Shown: positions 6,601-14,556 of the stretch, piece after piece
How positions within the stretch are numbered: the first letter of the stretch is position 1
Layout of the letters: every line of letters begins with the position of its first letter
NCBI RefSeq assembly: GCF_036569345.1
Contig: NZ_DATCQT010000018.1
Location: 1 to 64,000, forward strand
Reading direction: 5' to 3'
Source of the DNA: Clostridium_AD sp036569345
Lineage (GTDB): Bacteria; Bacillota; Clostridia; Clostridiales; Clostridiaceae
Length of the DNA stretch: 64,000 bases
Notes under the pieces: model-generated
What the model saw: only the letters and a program-made list of their open reading frames with translations
Database searches by the model: none
Told to the model about the DNA's origin: nothing
Position numbers and translations under genes: made by a program

Positions 6601-8700
6601 TCAATTTACCTTATAAATGACCATATCTGAGTTTTCATAAACTTTATTAAAATAAGAAAAATCATCATTAATTTTATAATCACTGAATTTTGAAACTAAA
6701 ATATAGTTTATTTTATATTTATTGACCACAATTATTTTTTCTTTTAAACTACCTTCATATAACTTTTTATTATATGCTTTTCGTGAATTTATTTCTTCCT
6801 TTGATATCGTTCCATAAGAGTAATTATATCCCTCGATAAAAAAATTTCTTTCTGATATTGCTGAATAATAAAAAAATCTAGCAGAATTATCGCTTATAAT
6901 TTTAAATAAATATACCCTATTTGAAGAACATACATCATTTATAGTTGTATTATTCTTAAGCCATATAAGTGCGTCATATTCTTTTCTTGAAATCCCATTA
7001 TAGTGAATATCTTTTGCACTACTTTTAGCTTTAGTTATATATAATTTTTGATTTCTATACGTCTTTAACCCAGTTTGAGCATAAATTTTGCAACCATTAT
7101 AGGTTGTTAAAATTCCAATAATTACACCTACAATTAAATATGTAGTAAGTATAATTTTATTTTTATGCATATTTATATATACCAAACTCAAATATACAAT
7201 AAATGGTATAGCTATAAATAAAAAATACATTTGTGAACTACCTGCTTGGTAAACTATATAATATCCAAAACATCCGATAATAGATATAAGTGATGTAAAT
7301 AATATATCATAATCAAGTTTCTTTATACTTGAGCCTAATAATGACCCAATAAAATACCTAATAAAATAAAAGATCATTAAAATAAATGGAATAGCTACAA
7401 CCCCAAGAGCTATTAGGAAATGAAATGATATTCCTAGTATATAATAATAATTAGGTATATCCCCAAACATAGGAATCGTAAGTTTGCCCACTATCGACAT
7501 TTTAACCACTTGAAATATTGTGTTTAAAGTAATACTTGCAGAAGTTGCACTACTACTTAATAAAAACTTATATACAAATAAAAAGGAACAACCTGTACAT
7601 AATCCCAGTATAATTTTATCATTAGTTAATTCCCTATTAATAGCAATAATTATTAGTGTTCCAATTAGTGCTGCAACTAATACAACTGCAAACGGACCCT
7701 TTAATCCAGTTGCTAATGCAGTTAAAACGCATATTGCAATTAGCATTTTTTTCTTATTATTCTTCAATGTAAAATAATGTCTTATACATATATAAAGAAT
7801 TAATATGCATGGCAATGCTACTGTAACCCCATTTACATTTGTAACAACCTGTGTAAAATAAGTATTTACAGATGGATAAAGAGATGTATTTTTAAATATA
7901 TAGTCATAATTACCAACAAGTGTACACAAAAGTGTAAATGCTAATGCTAATTTGGTACTTTTTAAAAGCTCTAATCCAAAATAATACATAGAATATACAA
8001 AAATAAATATATTAACAAAAGCGGAATAATAATAAATCAAACTAAAACCATCTATCCCAGTTATTACTTTCGCAATAGCATACAATAAATCATTAAAATA
8101 GTGATAATTAAATATTGAATTTAGTAACCTTGGATCTTGTACTGGAAATGTTTGCGAAAGTGTATTTATATTTCCTATATGCCATATAAAATCTTGACGA
8201 TTTATACTATAAGCAGAAATTGCTGGATGTGGATTTGCAATCATAGTTGCCATAAATGCTATTGCTAAAAAAACAAATCCTATATCTAATGTTACTAAAT
8301 TAACATTACATAGCAACTTTCTAATTTTAATTTGTTTTATTTTTCTTATAAATATAGCTAAATACAATATAGAAATACCTATTGAAATATATTTTATCAA
8401 AAAAAATAACTTTAATAAGTTTAATAAATAATATTGTATAATAAGCGTAGAATATCCAATAAAATACGCTACTAAAAACCTTAATCCTAATTTTTTAATA
8501 TTTATTTTTAATAATTTAATATAAAATAATCCGGGCAAAGTTAAATAAATTATTATAAAAGCTATGTATTTAACCTGCTTAATTATACTGTACTTATATA
8601 TGTCCTTAATATAAATTCCTGCTAAAATAGAAATAAATATTATGGCTAAAAAACTTAATAAATTTAATGTTTTATTTTTGTTCTTCTTGTGAATTTTCAT
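6601..8700 (-). CDS. Multi-pass membrane protein, probable GT-C type glycosyltransferase
   Basis: A 699-residue protein with many hydrophobic helices through about residue 540 and a soluble C-terminal domain of about 150 residues. GT-C enzymes move a sugar from a lipid-phosphate donor outside the membrane and keep an acidic motif in the first long loop; 'NRQDFIWHIGNI' followed by 'FNYHYFNDLLYAIAK' at about 165-215 is a candidate. The C-terminal segment 'EYDALIWLKNNT', ending in a 'NYILVSKFSDYK' region, is typical of such proteins. AAGGAGA precedes the ATG by 5 bases. It follows a GtrB-like gene by 75 bases. Activity and acceptor are inferred; no precise family is claimed. Confidence 0.65.
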   Translation of the reverse strand: MKIHKKNKNKTLNLLSFLAIIFISILAGIYIKDIYKYSIIKQVKYIAFIIIYLTLPGLFYIKLLKINIKKLGLRFLVAYFIGYSTLIIQYYLLNLLKLFFLIKYISIGISILYLAIFIRKIKQIKIRKLLCNVNLVTLDIGFVFLAIAFMATMIANPHPAISAYSINRQDFIWHIGNINTLSQTFPVQDPRLLNSIFNYHYFNDLLYAIAKVITGIDGFSLIYYYSAFVNIFIFVYSMYYFGLELLKSTKLALAFTLLCTLVGNYDYIFKNTSLYPSVNTYFTQVVTNVNGVTVALPCILILYICIRHYFTLKNNKKKMLIAICVLTALATGLKGPFAVVLVAALIGTLIIIAINRELTNDKIILGLCTGCSFLFVYKFLLSSSATSASITLNTIFQVVKMSIVGKLTIPMFGDIPNYYYILGISFHFLIALGVVAIPFILMIFYFIRYFIGSLLGSSIKKLDYDILFTSLISIIGCFGYYIVYQAGSSQMYFLFIAIPFIVYLSLVYINMHKNKIILTTYLIVGVIIGILTTYNGCKIYAQTGLKTYRNQKLYITKAKSSAKDIHYNGISRKEYDALIWLKNNTTINDVCSSNRVYLFKIISDNSARFFYYSAISERNFFIEGYNYSYGTISKEEINSRKAYNKKLYEGSLKEKIIVVNKYKINYILVSKFSDYKINDDFSYFNKVYENSDMVIYKVN

Positions 8701-8775
8701 AAATCTCCTTATTTAAAGCTAAACTATTATCGGCACTTGAAAGCTTATTTCTAATTGTTTATTTTAATTTTAAAA

Positions 8776-9723
8776 CTAATCCCTCTCCCTAAAATTTATC
8801 TTTTGCTTTACAATATAAAGTGGCCTATTCTTACTCTCATCGTATATTCTAGATATATACTCTCCTAGTATTCCCATGCATAATAATTGAACACCACTAA
8901 AAAAAGTTAGTGTAACCATTAATGAAGTCCACCCTGGAACAGTATACTTTCCAGTTAGCTTTACATATAATGAATAGATAAAAATTATTATAGCAATTAC
9001 TATGGTAACGCTACCCAATCCTAACAGAAATCTTAGAGGTTTAGAAGAGAAAGAAATTATTCCATCTGAAGCAAACTTCAACATCTTAAATAATGGATAT
9101 TTTGTATTACCTGCAAATCTCTCCTCTCTCTCATATTCAATATAAGTTTGTTCAAAACCAACCCAACTAATCATGCCTCGTATAAATCTATTTCTTTCAG
9201 GCATACTTTTAAAAGCTTCTACCACTTTTTTGTCTATAAGTCTGAAATCTCCAGTGTCCGTTGTTATATTCACTTCAGACATTAATTGCAAAAATTTATA
9301 AAAATATTTAGCAGTAAATAATTTAAATAAGGTTTCACCTTTTCTATTCTTTCTCTTGGCATAAACTACATCAAAACCTTGTTTCCATTTATCTTTCATA
9401 TCAATTATTAGTTCTGGAGGATCCTGAAGATCTGCATCTATTATTACAACAACATCCCCACTTGCATTATACACTCCGGCAGAAACTGCAACTTGATGTC
9501 CAAAATTTCTTGCAAAATCAATTATTTTAACATTGTTATCTTGATTAGCAATTTTCTTTAATATTTCTAAAGTTTTATCCTTACTTCCATCGTTAATAAA
9601 AATTAATTCATAATTTAAATTGTTGTCGGTAAGAACCTTCTTTATTCTGCTATAACATTCATTAGCAACTTCTTCTTCAAAATACATAGGAATTACCACA
9701 GAAATAAGATTTACATTAGTCAA
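8776..9723 (-). CDS. GT2 polyprenyl-phosphate sugar transferase (GtrB/DPM1-like)
   Basis: The N-terminal 230 residues are a GT-A glycosyltransferase family 2 domain: 'ISVVIPMYFEEE' start, 'ELIFINDGSKDKTLEIL', the metal-binding 'VIIDADLQDPPELI', and 'DTGDFRLIDKKVV'. Two C-terminal helices (about 230-255 and 270-290) are followed by 'GEYISRIYDESKNRP', the hallmark of GtrB/YkoT-type enzymes that load glucose or a similar sugar onto undecaprenyl phosphate. Length (315) is typical. The start is TTG with AGGGGG 7 bases upstream. The neighbouring membrane protein would use the lipid-linked sugar outside the cell. A GtrA-type flippase is not present nearby. Confidence 0.9.
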   Translation of the reverse strand: MTNVNLISVVIPMYFEEEVANECYSRIKKVLTDNNLNYELIFINDGSKDKTLEILKKIANQDNNVKIIDFARNFGHQVAVSAGVYNASGDVVVIIDADLQDPPELIIDMKDKWKQGFDVVYAKRKNRKGETLFKLFTAKYFYKFLQLMSEVNITTDTGDFRLIDKKVVEAFKSMPERNRFIRGMISWVGFEQTYIEYEREERFAGNTKYPLFKMLKFASDGIISFSSKPLRFLLGLGSVTIVIAIIIFIYSLYVKLTGKYTVPGWTSLMVTLTFFSGVQLLCMGILGEYISRIYDESKNRPLYIVKQKINFRERD

Positions 9724-10042
9724 AGAATAGCCCCCTAAAATATTATATGTTTTTTACACCTCATTTCCAAACATTTTATAATCACAAAAAACATTACATT
9801 TAAATATTACCATATAATGGGTATAGAATCTACTAACTCTAATAAATTTTATATTGTGTATGAATCCGAGGATTGTTATAAACCTAGAAGATACATAGTA
9901 TTGACTTAAACACATTGAAATCCTATAAAAAATATAGTGTGTTGTATTATGAAATATATATATAGATATAAAATGGTTGAAATCTCAGGGTAAGAGATGT
10001 ATATTAAATATTAGGAAAATAAAACAAAAGGGGATAAACTAT
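9724..10042. other. Divergent intergenic region
   Basis: This region separates the minus-strand glycosyltransferase pair from the plus-strand flavoprotein. It contains a good plus-strand promoter (listed separately). A promoter for the minus-strand pair must lie near 9724-9800 but no convincing -35/-10 pair was picked out. No ORF is supported. Confidence 0.5.
9901..9929 (+). promoter_or_regulatory. Probable sigma-A promoter of the flavoprotein gene
   Basis: TTGACT, a 17-base spacer and TATAAA form a near-consensus promoter. The predicted start of transcription is about 105 bases before the flavoprotein ATG. No regulator site is recognised. Confidence 0.65.
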
Positions 10043-10627
10043 ATGAAATTATGTATTTTGATGGGAAGCCCAAGGGTTAATGGTAATACAGTTTCTTTGG
10101 TTGAACCGTTCGTTGATGAGCTTAAGAGACAAAACGTAGAAGTAAAATTAATTAATCTTTTTGATAAAAGTATTAAACCATGTATTGCTTGTAGAATATG
10201 CCAAGATACTGCTAATGTATTTGGCTGTCCACAGAAAGATGATATGCAATATATCTTTGATTCAGTATTAGAAGCAGATTGCTTTGTTCTTGCAACTCCT
10301 ATTTATTCTTGGTATTGTACCCCACCTATGAAAGCTGTATTAGATAGACTAGTTTATGGTATGAACAAATTTTATGGCGAAACGTTAAAAAAAGAGTCTC
10401 TTTGGGAGAATAAAAAATGTGCTATTATTTCAACCTGTGGCTATAAAATTGAAAATGGAGCTGACTTATTTGAACAAGGCATAAAAAGATATTGTAAACA
10501 TTCTAATTTAATTTATGGTGGTATGATTTCGGTTAGAGATAAAGGTTATAAAGTAAAATTCATGAATGATGAAAGAATTGATCAAGCAAAAACATTTGCA
10601 AACAAAATTATTGATTTGTTGAAATAA
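10043..10627 (+). CDS. NAD(P)H-dependent flavin oxidoreductase with Cys-rich motif
   Basis: A 194-residue flavodoxin-like protein. 'CILMGSPRVNGNT' is the FMN phosphate loop and 'FVLATPIYSWYCTPPMKAVLDR' the conserved flavin-contact segment of the NADPH-dependent FMN reductase family. Between them 'PCIACRICQDTANVFGCPQ' has the spacing C-x2-C-x2-C-x8-C, close to the compact cluster motif of iron-sulfur flavoproteins (C-x2-C-x2-C-x4-7-C). A 4Fe-4S cluster is therefore possible. The ATG at 10043 is chosen over an earlier in-frame ATG because AAAGGGGAT sits just upstream and the fold begins here. It is a single gene between a promoter and a terminator. Confidence 0.85.
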   Translation: MKLCILMGSPRVNGNTVSLVEPFVDELKRQNVEVKLINLFDKSIKPCIACRICQDTANVFGCPQKDDMQYIFDSVLEADCFVLATPIYSWYCTPPMKAVLDRLVYGMNKFYGETLKKESLWENKKCAIISTCGYKIENGADLFEQGIKRYCKHSNLIYGGMISVRDKGYKVKFMNDERIDQAKTFANKIIDLLK

Positions 10628-10680
10628 ATAAAAGAGAGTTCAAGAGCATTTTTCTGCTTAATGAATTCTCTTTTATTTTT
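10626..10680. terminator. Bidirectional terminator between convergent genes
   Basis: A 16-position stem (AATAAAAGAGAGTTCA against TGAATTCTCTTTTATT, one G-T) with an inner AGCA/TGCT stem. T-rich tails are present on both strands, so it can serve both the flavoprotein and the MYG1-like gene converging on it. Confidence 0.85.
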
Positions 10681-10717
10681 AAAAATATTTTTTTAAAATT
10701 TCTTTATTAATTAGATT

Positions 10718-11611
10718 TTAGATTGATAATTTTGCTATTTTCAAAGCACTTTCTATACTTTTAGCTGAAGCTATAAACCCTGCTTTATGACAAAAGATAG
10801 CATCATCTATTTTTATTATAGAATTTATTTCTTCACTTGATTTTCCTCTAATTGATTCTAATATATCTTTCCTTGCCTCAAAAGTATCAGCGGTTTTCTT
10901 TACAGTAAGAATCTTATAGTCTGCATTATTATCATCTGGAGAAATAACAAATAATACCTCATTATTTATATCTATTTTAAGTAACTGTTGGAGCCAAGGG
11001 CAACCTTTTTTTAAAACCATTATTTCATTAATATTTCTATTTTGAAAGGCCTCATTTACTATTATCCTTGCGTTTATAACAGCAACTTGTCGACTTATTA
11101 TTCTTTTTATAACTTCAGTAGCATATCCTACAGCTTCTTCAAATGCCTCATCTTTGGAATCAGATGAATCCCATGTTGGATTAAAACTTTGAATAATATC
11201 ACTTATTGAAGTTACTTTAATTTCTGATTTTATATCTATACCATTATCTATAGCGTCGATACCTTGTATTAAATTTTTATCAACAGAATCAAAAATCGAG
11301 ATTATGTCATCTTCATCAAATTTAGAAACAAATTTTTGTATTACTCGATGCCCAAACTCTCTCCAAACTAGACCACAAGCAGCATACGGAATATCATTTT
11401 CTCTTATTTCTTTATTTAATTGGTGATGGTCGAATTCTCCTAGTGATATGTCATAAACAAAGTCAAGTTTTTTAAGTATATCTTCATCCCTGGTTCTTGT
11501 TACCTTAATTTCACCCAGTAATAGACTTAGTATAGCAGTCGCCATAACATCATCTGCATGAAATTTCCCGTTATGTGTTCCTAAAGTTTTAATAATCTTT
11601 TCATTAATCAT
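10718..11611 (-). CDS. MYG1-family (UPF0160) predicted metal-dependent hydrolase
   Basis: A 297-residue member of the MYG1 family. The family signature 'LGTHNGKFHADDVMATAIL' is at the N terminus, followed by a T-R-T-R-D segment and 'GEFDHHQ', a DHH-type motif. In eukaryotes MYG1 is reported to be a nuclease; bacterial members have no settled role. The gene overlaps miaA by 8 bases and is translated from the same mRNA. This position downstream of miaA is where clostridia often carry hfq, which is absent here. Length and motifs are normal, so the gene looks intact. Confidence 0.85.
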   Translation of the reverse strand: MINEKIIKTLGTHNGKFHADDVMATAILSLLLGEIKVTRTRDEDILKKLDFVYDISLGEFDHHQLNKEIRENDIPYAACGLVWREFGHRVIQKFVSKFDEDDIISIFDSVDKNLIQGIDAIDNGIDIKSEIKVTSISDIIQSFNPTWDSSDSKDEAFEEAVGYATEVIKRIISRQVAVINARIIVNEAFQNRNINEIMVLKKGCPWLQQLLKIDINNEVLFVISPDDNNADYKILTVKKTADTFEARKDILESIRGKSSEEINSIIKIDDAIFCHKAGFIASAKSIESALKIAKLSI

Positions 11612-12560
11612 TATTTACCTCTTTCGTATTTATATTATAGATACATTGAGCTTGTATATAATCTACAATTTCATCATCACCGCTAAAATCATCTTTATTA
11701 ACCCAGTTTACTCTTGAATCTTTTCTAAACCATGTAAGTTGTCTTTTAGCATAATTTCTACTTCCTTGTTTAATCATTTCAACAGCCTCATTTAAGGATA
11801 TTTCATTATTTAAATAGTATAATATCTCTTTATAACCTATACCTTTCATTGACTGCATGTCTGAATTATAGCCCATTTGTTTTAATTTTATAACTTCTTC
11901 TATTAAATTGTTTTTCATCATTATATCTACGCGCAAATTTATCCTATCATATAGTTTTTGTCTATCCATATTTAGAACAAAATAATGTACATTAAAGGGA
12001 ATATCCAAAATGTTTTGCTCTGCCGCATATGAGCTCATAGGTTTACCACTTACTTTGTATACTTCTAGGGCCCTAATAACTCTTTTTAAATCATTAGGAT
12101 ATAGTTTATTATATGATTCGTCATCAATGTCAATAAGCAAGTCATGTACATATTCTTTTCCTTTTTCATCTGCAAGTTTTGTAAGATACTCTCTGTATAA
12201 TTCATCTTTATTGGTTGATGCAAAGCTATAATTATATATTAGCGAATTTATATAAAACCCAGTTCCACCAACTAACATTGGGAGTTTATCTTTATTAGAT
12301 ATTCTCTCAATAGCACCTTCAGCTCTTGCTTTAAATTCAGCAACACTAAACTCTTCACTAGGTTCTATTATATCCACTAGATGGTGAGGCACTCCCTGCA
12401 TCTCTTCTTTTGAAATCTTTGCAGAACCAACATCCATATATTTGTATATTTGCATCGAATCAGCCGATATAATTTCTCCTTTCAACCTTTGGGCAAGTTT
12501 TATTGAAATTTCTGTTTTGCCTACGGCTGTAGGCCCGGCCAAAATAAATAAATCCTTCAT
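11604..12560 (-). CDS. miaA: tRNA dimethylallyltransferase MiaA
   Basis: MiaA adds a dimethylallyl group to adenosine 37 of tRNAs that read UNN codons, the first step before MiaB methylthiolates the base. The P-loop 'AGPTAVGKTEIS' starts the protein. 'ISADSMQIYKYMDVGSAK' holds the catalytic Asp, and 'VGGTGFYINSL', 'LEVYKVSGKP' and 'RNYAKRQLTWFR' are all present in order. The 318-residue length is standard. The gene is 14 bases downstream of mutL and overlaps the MYG1-like gene, so mutS-mutL-miaA-MYG1 is probably one operon. Confidence 0.97.
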   Translation of the reverse strand: MKDLFILAGPTAVGKTEISIKLAQRLKGEIISADSMQIYKYMDVGSAKISKEEMQGVPHHLVDIIEPSEEFSVAEFKARAEGAIERISNKDKLPMLVGGTGFYINSLIYNYSFASTNKDELYREYLTKLADEKGKEYVHDLLIDIDDESYNKLYPNDLKRVIRALEVYKVSGKPMSSYAAEQNILDIPFNVHYFVLNMDRQKLYDRINLRVDIMMKNNLIEEVIKLKQMGYNSDMQSMKGIGYKEILYYLNNEISLNEAVEMIKQGSRNYAKRQLTWFRKDSRVNWVNKDDFSGDDEIVDYIQAQCIYNINTKEVNND

Positions 12561-12574
12561 ATTTCCACCTTTTT

Positions 12575-14512
12575 CTACTGTATTCTTTTAAATCTTTTTT
12601 CTAGTTCATTAAGTGTGATTTTTATTATTGTAGGTCTTCCATGTGGGCAAGTAAAAGGTTCCTCAATATATCTTAAATCGTTAATTAATTTATTCATTTC
12701 CAAATCAGATAGTGAATTATTTGCTTTCACTGCTGCTTTACATGCAAGCGAGGCTATCCGATTATATTTAATTTCCACTGTTTCTCCTGTTCCCATATTT
12801 TTCAAATTATCTAATATCTCGTTAAAAAGGTTTTTAATATCTGGTTTACCAAGTATTATAGGAACTTCTTTTATACTTATTGTATTTTCTCCAAATTCAA
12901 TAATATGGAACCCAGTTTTGTTAAATATAACTTCATTTTCTATGTAATAAGAGTAGTCATCGAAACTTAATTCTATTACTGTCGGTATTAATAGAATTTG
13001 AGATACTACTTCAGAGTTTATAATTTCTTTTTTATATTTCTCAAACAACACTTTTTCATGTGCAGCATGTTGATCAATTAGATAGAGTTCATTATAGACT
13101 TCACCTAATATGTAGGTTTTATTAAATTGTCCTATAATTCTTAGCTCTGGGAACTTTGAAATTTTAGAAATTTCATTTAATGATCTGACCACACTTTTAT
13201 CATAATTGATATCAGCATTTTCTTTAACATTTTCAGTTATTCGTGGTGTTAATAATTCATCAGAAGCTTCATTTCCATAATTGCTGGTGCTTTGTGGAAC
13301 ATTCGAATATTCATGAGGTTGATTTTTAGAATTATCTGTTTCATTATTTATTGACTTATAGCTAAAATCTATTGGAATTTGAATTGTCTTTTCTAATTCC
13401 TCTTTGACTTTTTCGTCTACAACTATCTTGTTAAAATCATAAATATCTTTTCTTAAACTATGTTTTTCTACTTCTTTTTCACTATCATCCTCATTATCTT
13501 CTTGTGATATTTCAAAATTGCCTCTTAAGCTATTACCAATTGCTGTATGCACTGCATCAAAAACAAGCTTAAAAACAGCTTTATCTTCCTGGAATTTAAT
13601 TTCAGTTTTTTGTGGATGAACATTTATATCAATATACTCTGGAAAGATGTCTAAAAATATTACAAAAAAAGGAAACTTATGAACGGTCAAAAAAGATTTA
13701 AATGCATTTTCAACAGCTGCTGTAATTAAGCCACTTTTTATATACCTTTTATTCACAAAAATACTTTGTCTATTTCTGCTTCCACGACTTATCTGCGCAT
13801 TCCCAATATAACCATGAACAGACATTATATCATTGTACTTTTCAAAACTTGTAATGTTATCTACAACCTCTTTACCATATATGTACCTAATAGTATCACA
13901 AAGATTAGTAGAGCTGTATGTTGAAAAAACCTTTTTATCATTGTTTATAAGTTTAAAAGAAATTTCGCTATTAGCGAGTGCCAGCCTTCCTAAAACATCT
14001 GATATTAAAGCTGATTCTCTTTGAGGTGTTTTTAAAAATTTTTGTCTTGCAGGGACATTAAAAAATAGATCCTTAACTTCTATTGTTGTACCAACATTAC
14101 ATCCTATTTCCTTAATGTAGAGTATATCCCCTGAGGACTGAGATATCTCCATACCAGATGTTGATTCTTTAGTTCTACTATTTAGTTTAGTGCGAGATAC
14201 TGAAGCAATACTTGGTAATGCTTCTCCCCTAAACCCTAAGGTATGTATTTTATAGATGTCTTCAACATATTTTATTTTACTAGTTGCATGAGGCAAAAAG
14301 GCTTTTTCGATATCATCTGCATGTATTCCAGCTCCATCGTCAATTACCTTTATATTCTTTTGACCACCATCAAGAATTTCTATGCTAATATTTTTAGCCC
14401 CTGCATCTATACTATTTTCAACTAGCTCCTTTACTACAGACGATGGCCTCTCTACCACCTCTCCTGCAGCAATTTTATTGGAAGTTTCTACTTCTAATAG
14501 ATTAATTCTAAT
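12575..14512 (-). CDS. mutL: DNA mismatch repair protein MutL (likely ATT start)
   Basis: MutL is the ATPase linking MutS to strand removal. The ATPase motifs are clear: 'VVKELVENSIDAGA', 'IDDGAGI', 'TLGFRGEALPSIA', and 'QDEHAAHEKVLFEKYK'-like 'LIDQHAAHEKVLFEKYK' with 'CPHGRPTI' in the dimerisation and endonuclease half. The first normal start (GTG at 14458) would remove the conserved 'NKIAAGE' of motif I. The frame stays open for 18 more codons (IRINLLEVETSNKIAAGE), back to a TGA, with no ATG, GTG or TTG. A near-perfect AAGGATGTGAG site sits just before an ATT codon at 14512. I take ATT as the start; 645 residues. Confidence 0.88.
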   Translation of the reverse strand: MRINLLEVETSNKIAAGEVVERPSSVVKELVENSIDAGAKNISIEILDGGQKNIKVIDDGAGIHADDIEKAFLPHATSKIKYVEDIYKIHTLGFRGEALPSIASVSRTKLNSRTKESTSGMEISQSSGDILYIKEIGCNVGTTIEVKDLFFNVPARQKFLKTPQRESALISDVLGRLALANSEISFKLINNDKKVFSTYSSTNLCDTIRYIYGKEVVDNITSFEKYNDIMSVHGYIGNAQISRGSRNRQSIFVNKRYIKSGLITAAVENAFKSFLTVHKFPFFVIFLDIFPEYIDINVHPQKTEIKFQEDKAVFKLVFDAVHTAIGNSLRGNFEISQEDNEDDSEKEVEKHSLRKDIYDFNKIVVDEKVKEELEKTIQIPIDFSYKSINNETDNSKNQPHEYSNVPQSTSNYGNEASDELLTPRITENVKENADINYDKSVVRSLNEISKISKFPELRIIGQFNKTYILGEVYNELYLIDQHAAHEKVLFEKYKKEIINSEVVSQILLIPTVIELSFDDYSYYIENEVIFNKTGFHIIEFGENTISIKEVPIILGKPDIKNLFNEILDNLKNMGTGETVEIKYNRIASLACKAAVKANNSLSDLEMNKLINDLRYIEEPFTCPHGRPTIIKITLNELEKRFKRIQ

Positions 14513-14556
14513 GATAACTCACATCCTTTGCTAGTCTATAGCAACTTGCGCTATTA

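Noticed and set aside
12615..12947. Plus-strand ORF of 110 codons in mutL
   Set aside because: It is antisense to the conserved C-terminal domain of MutL and has no start signal.
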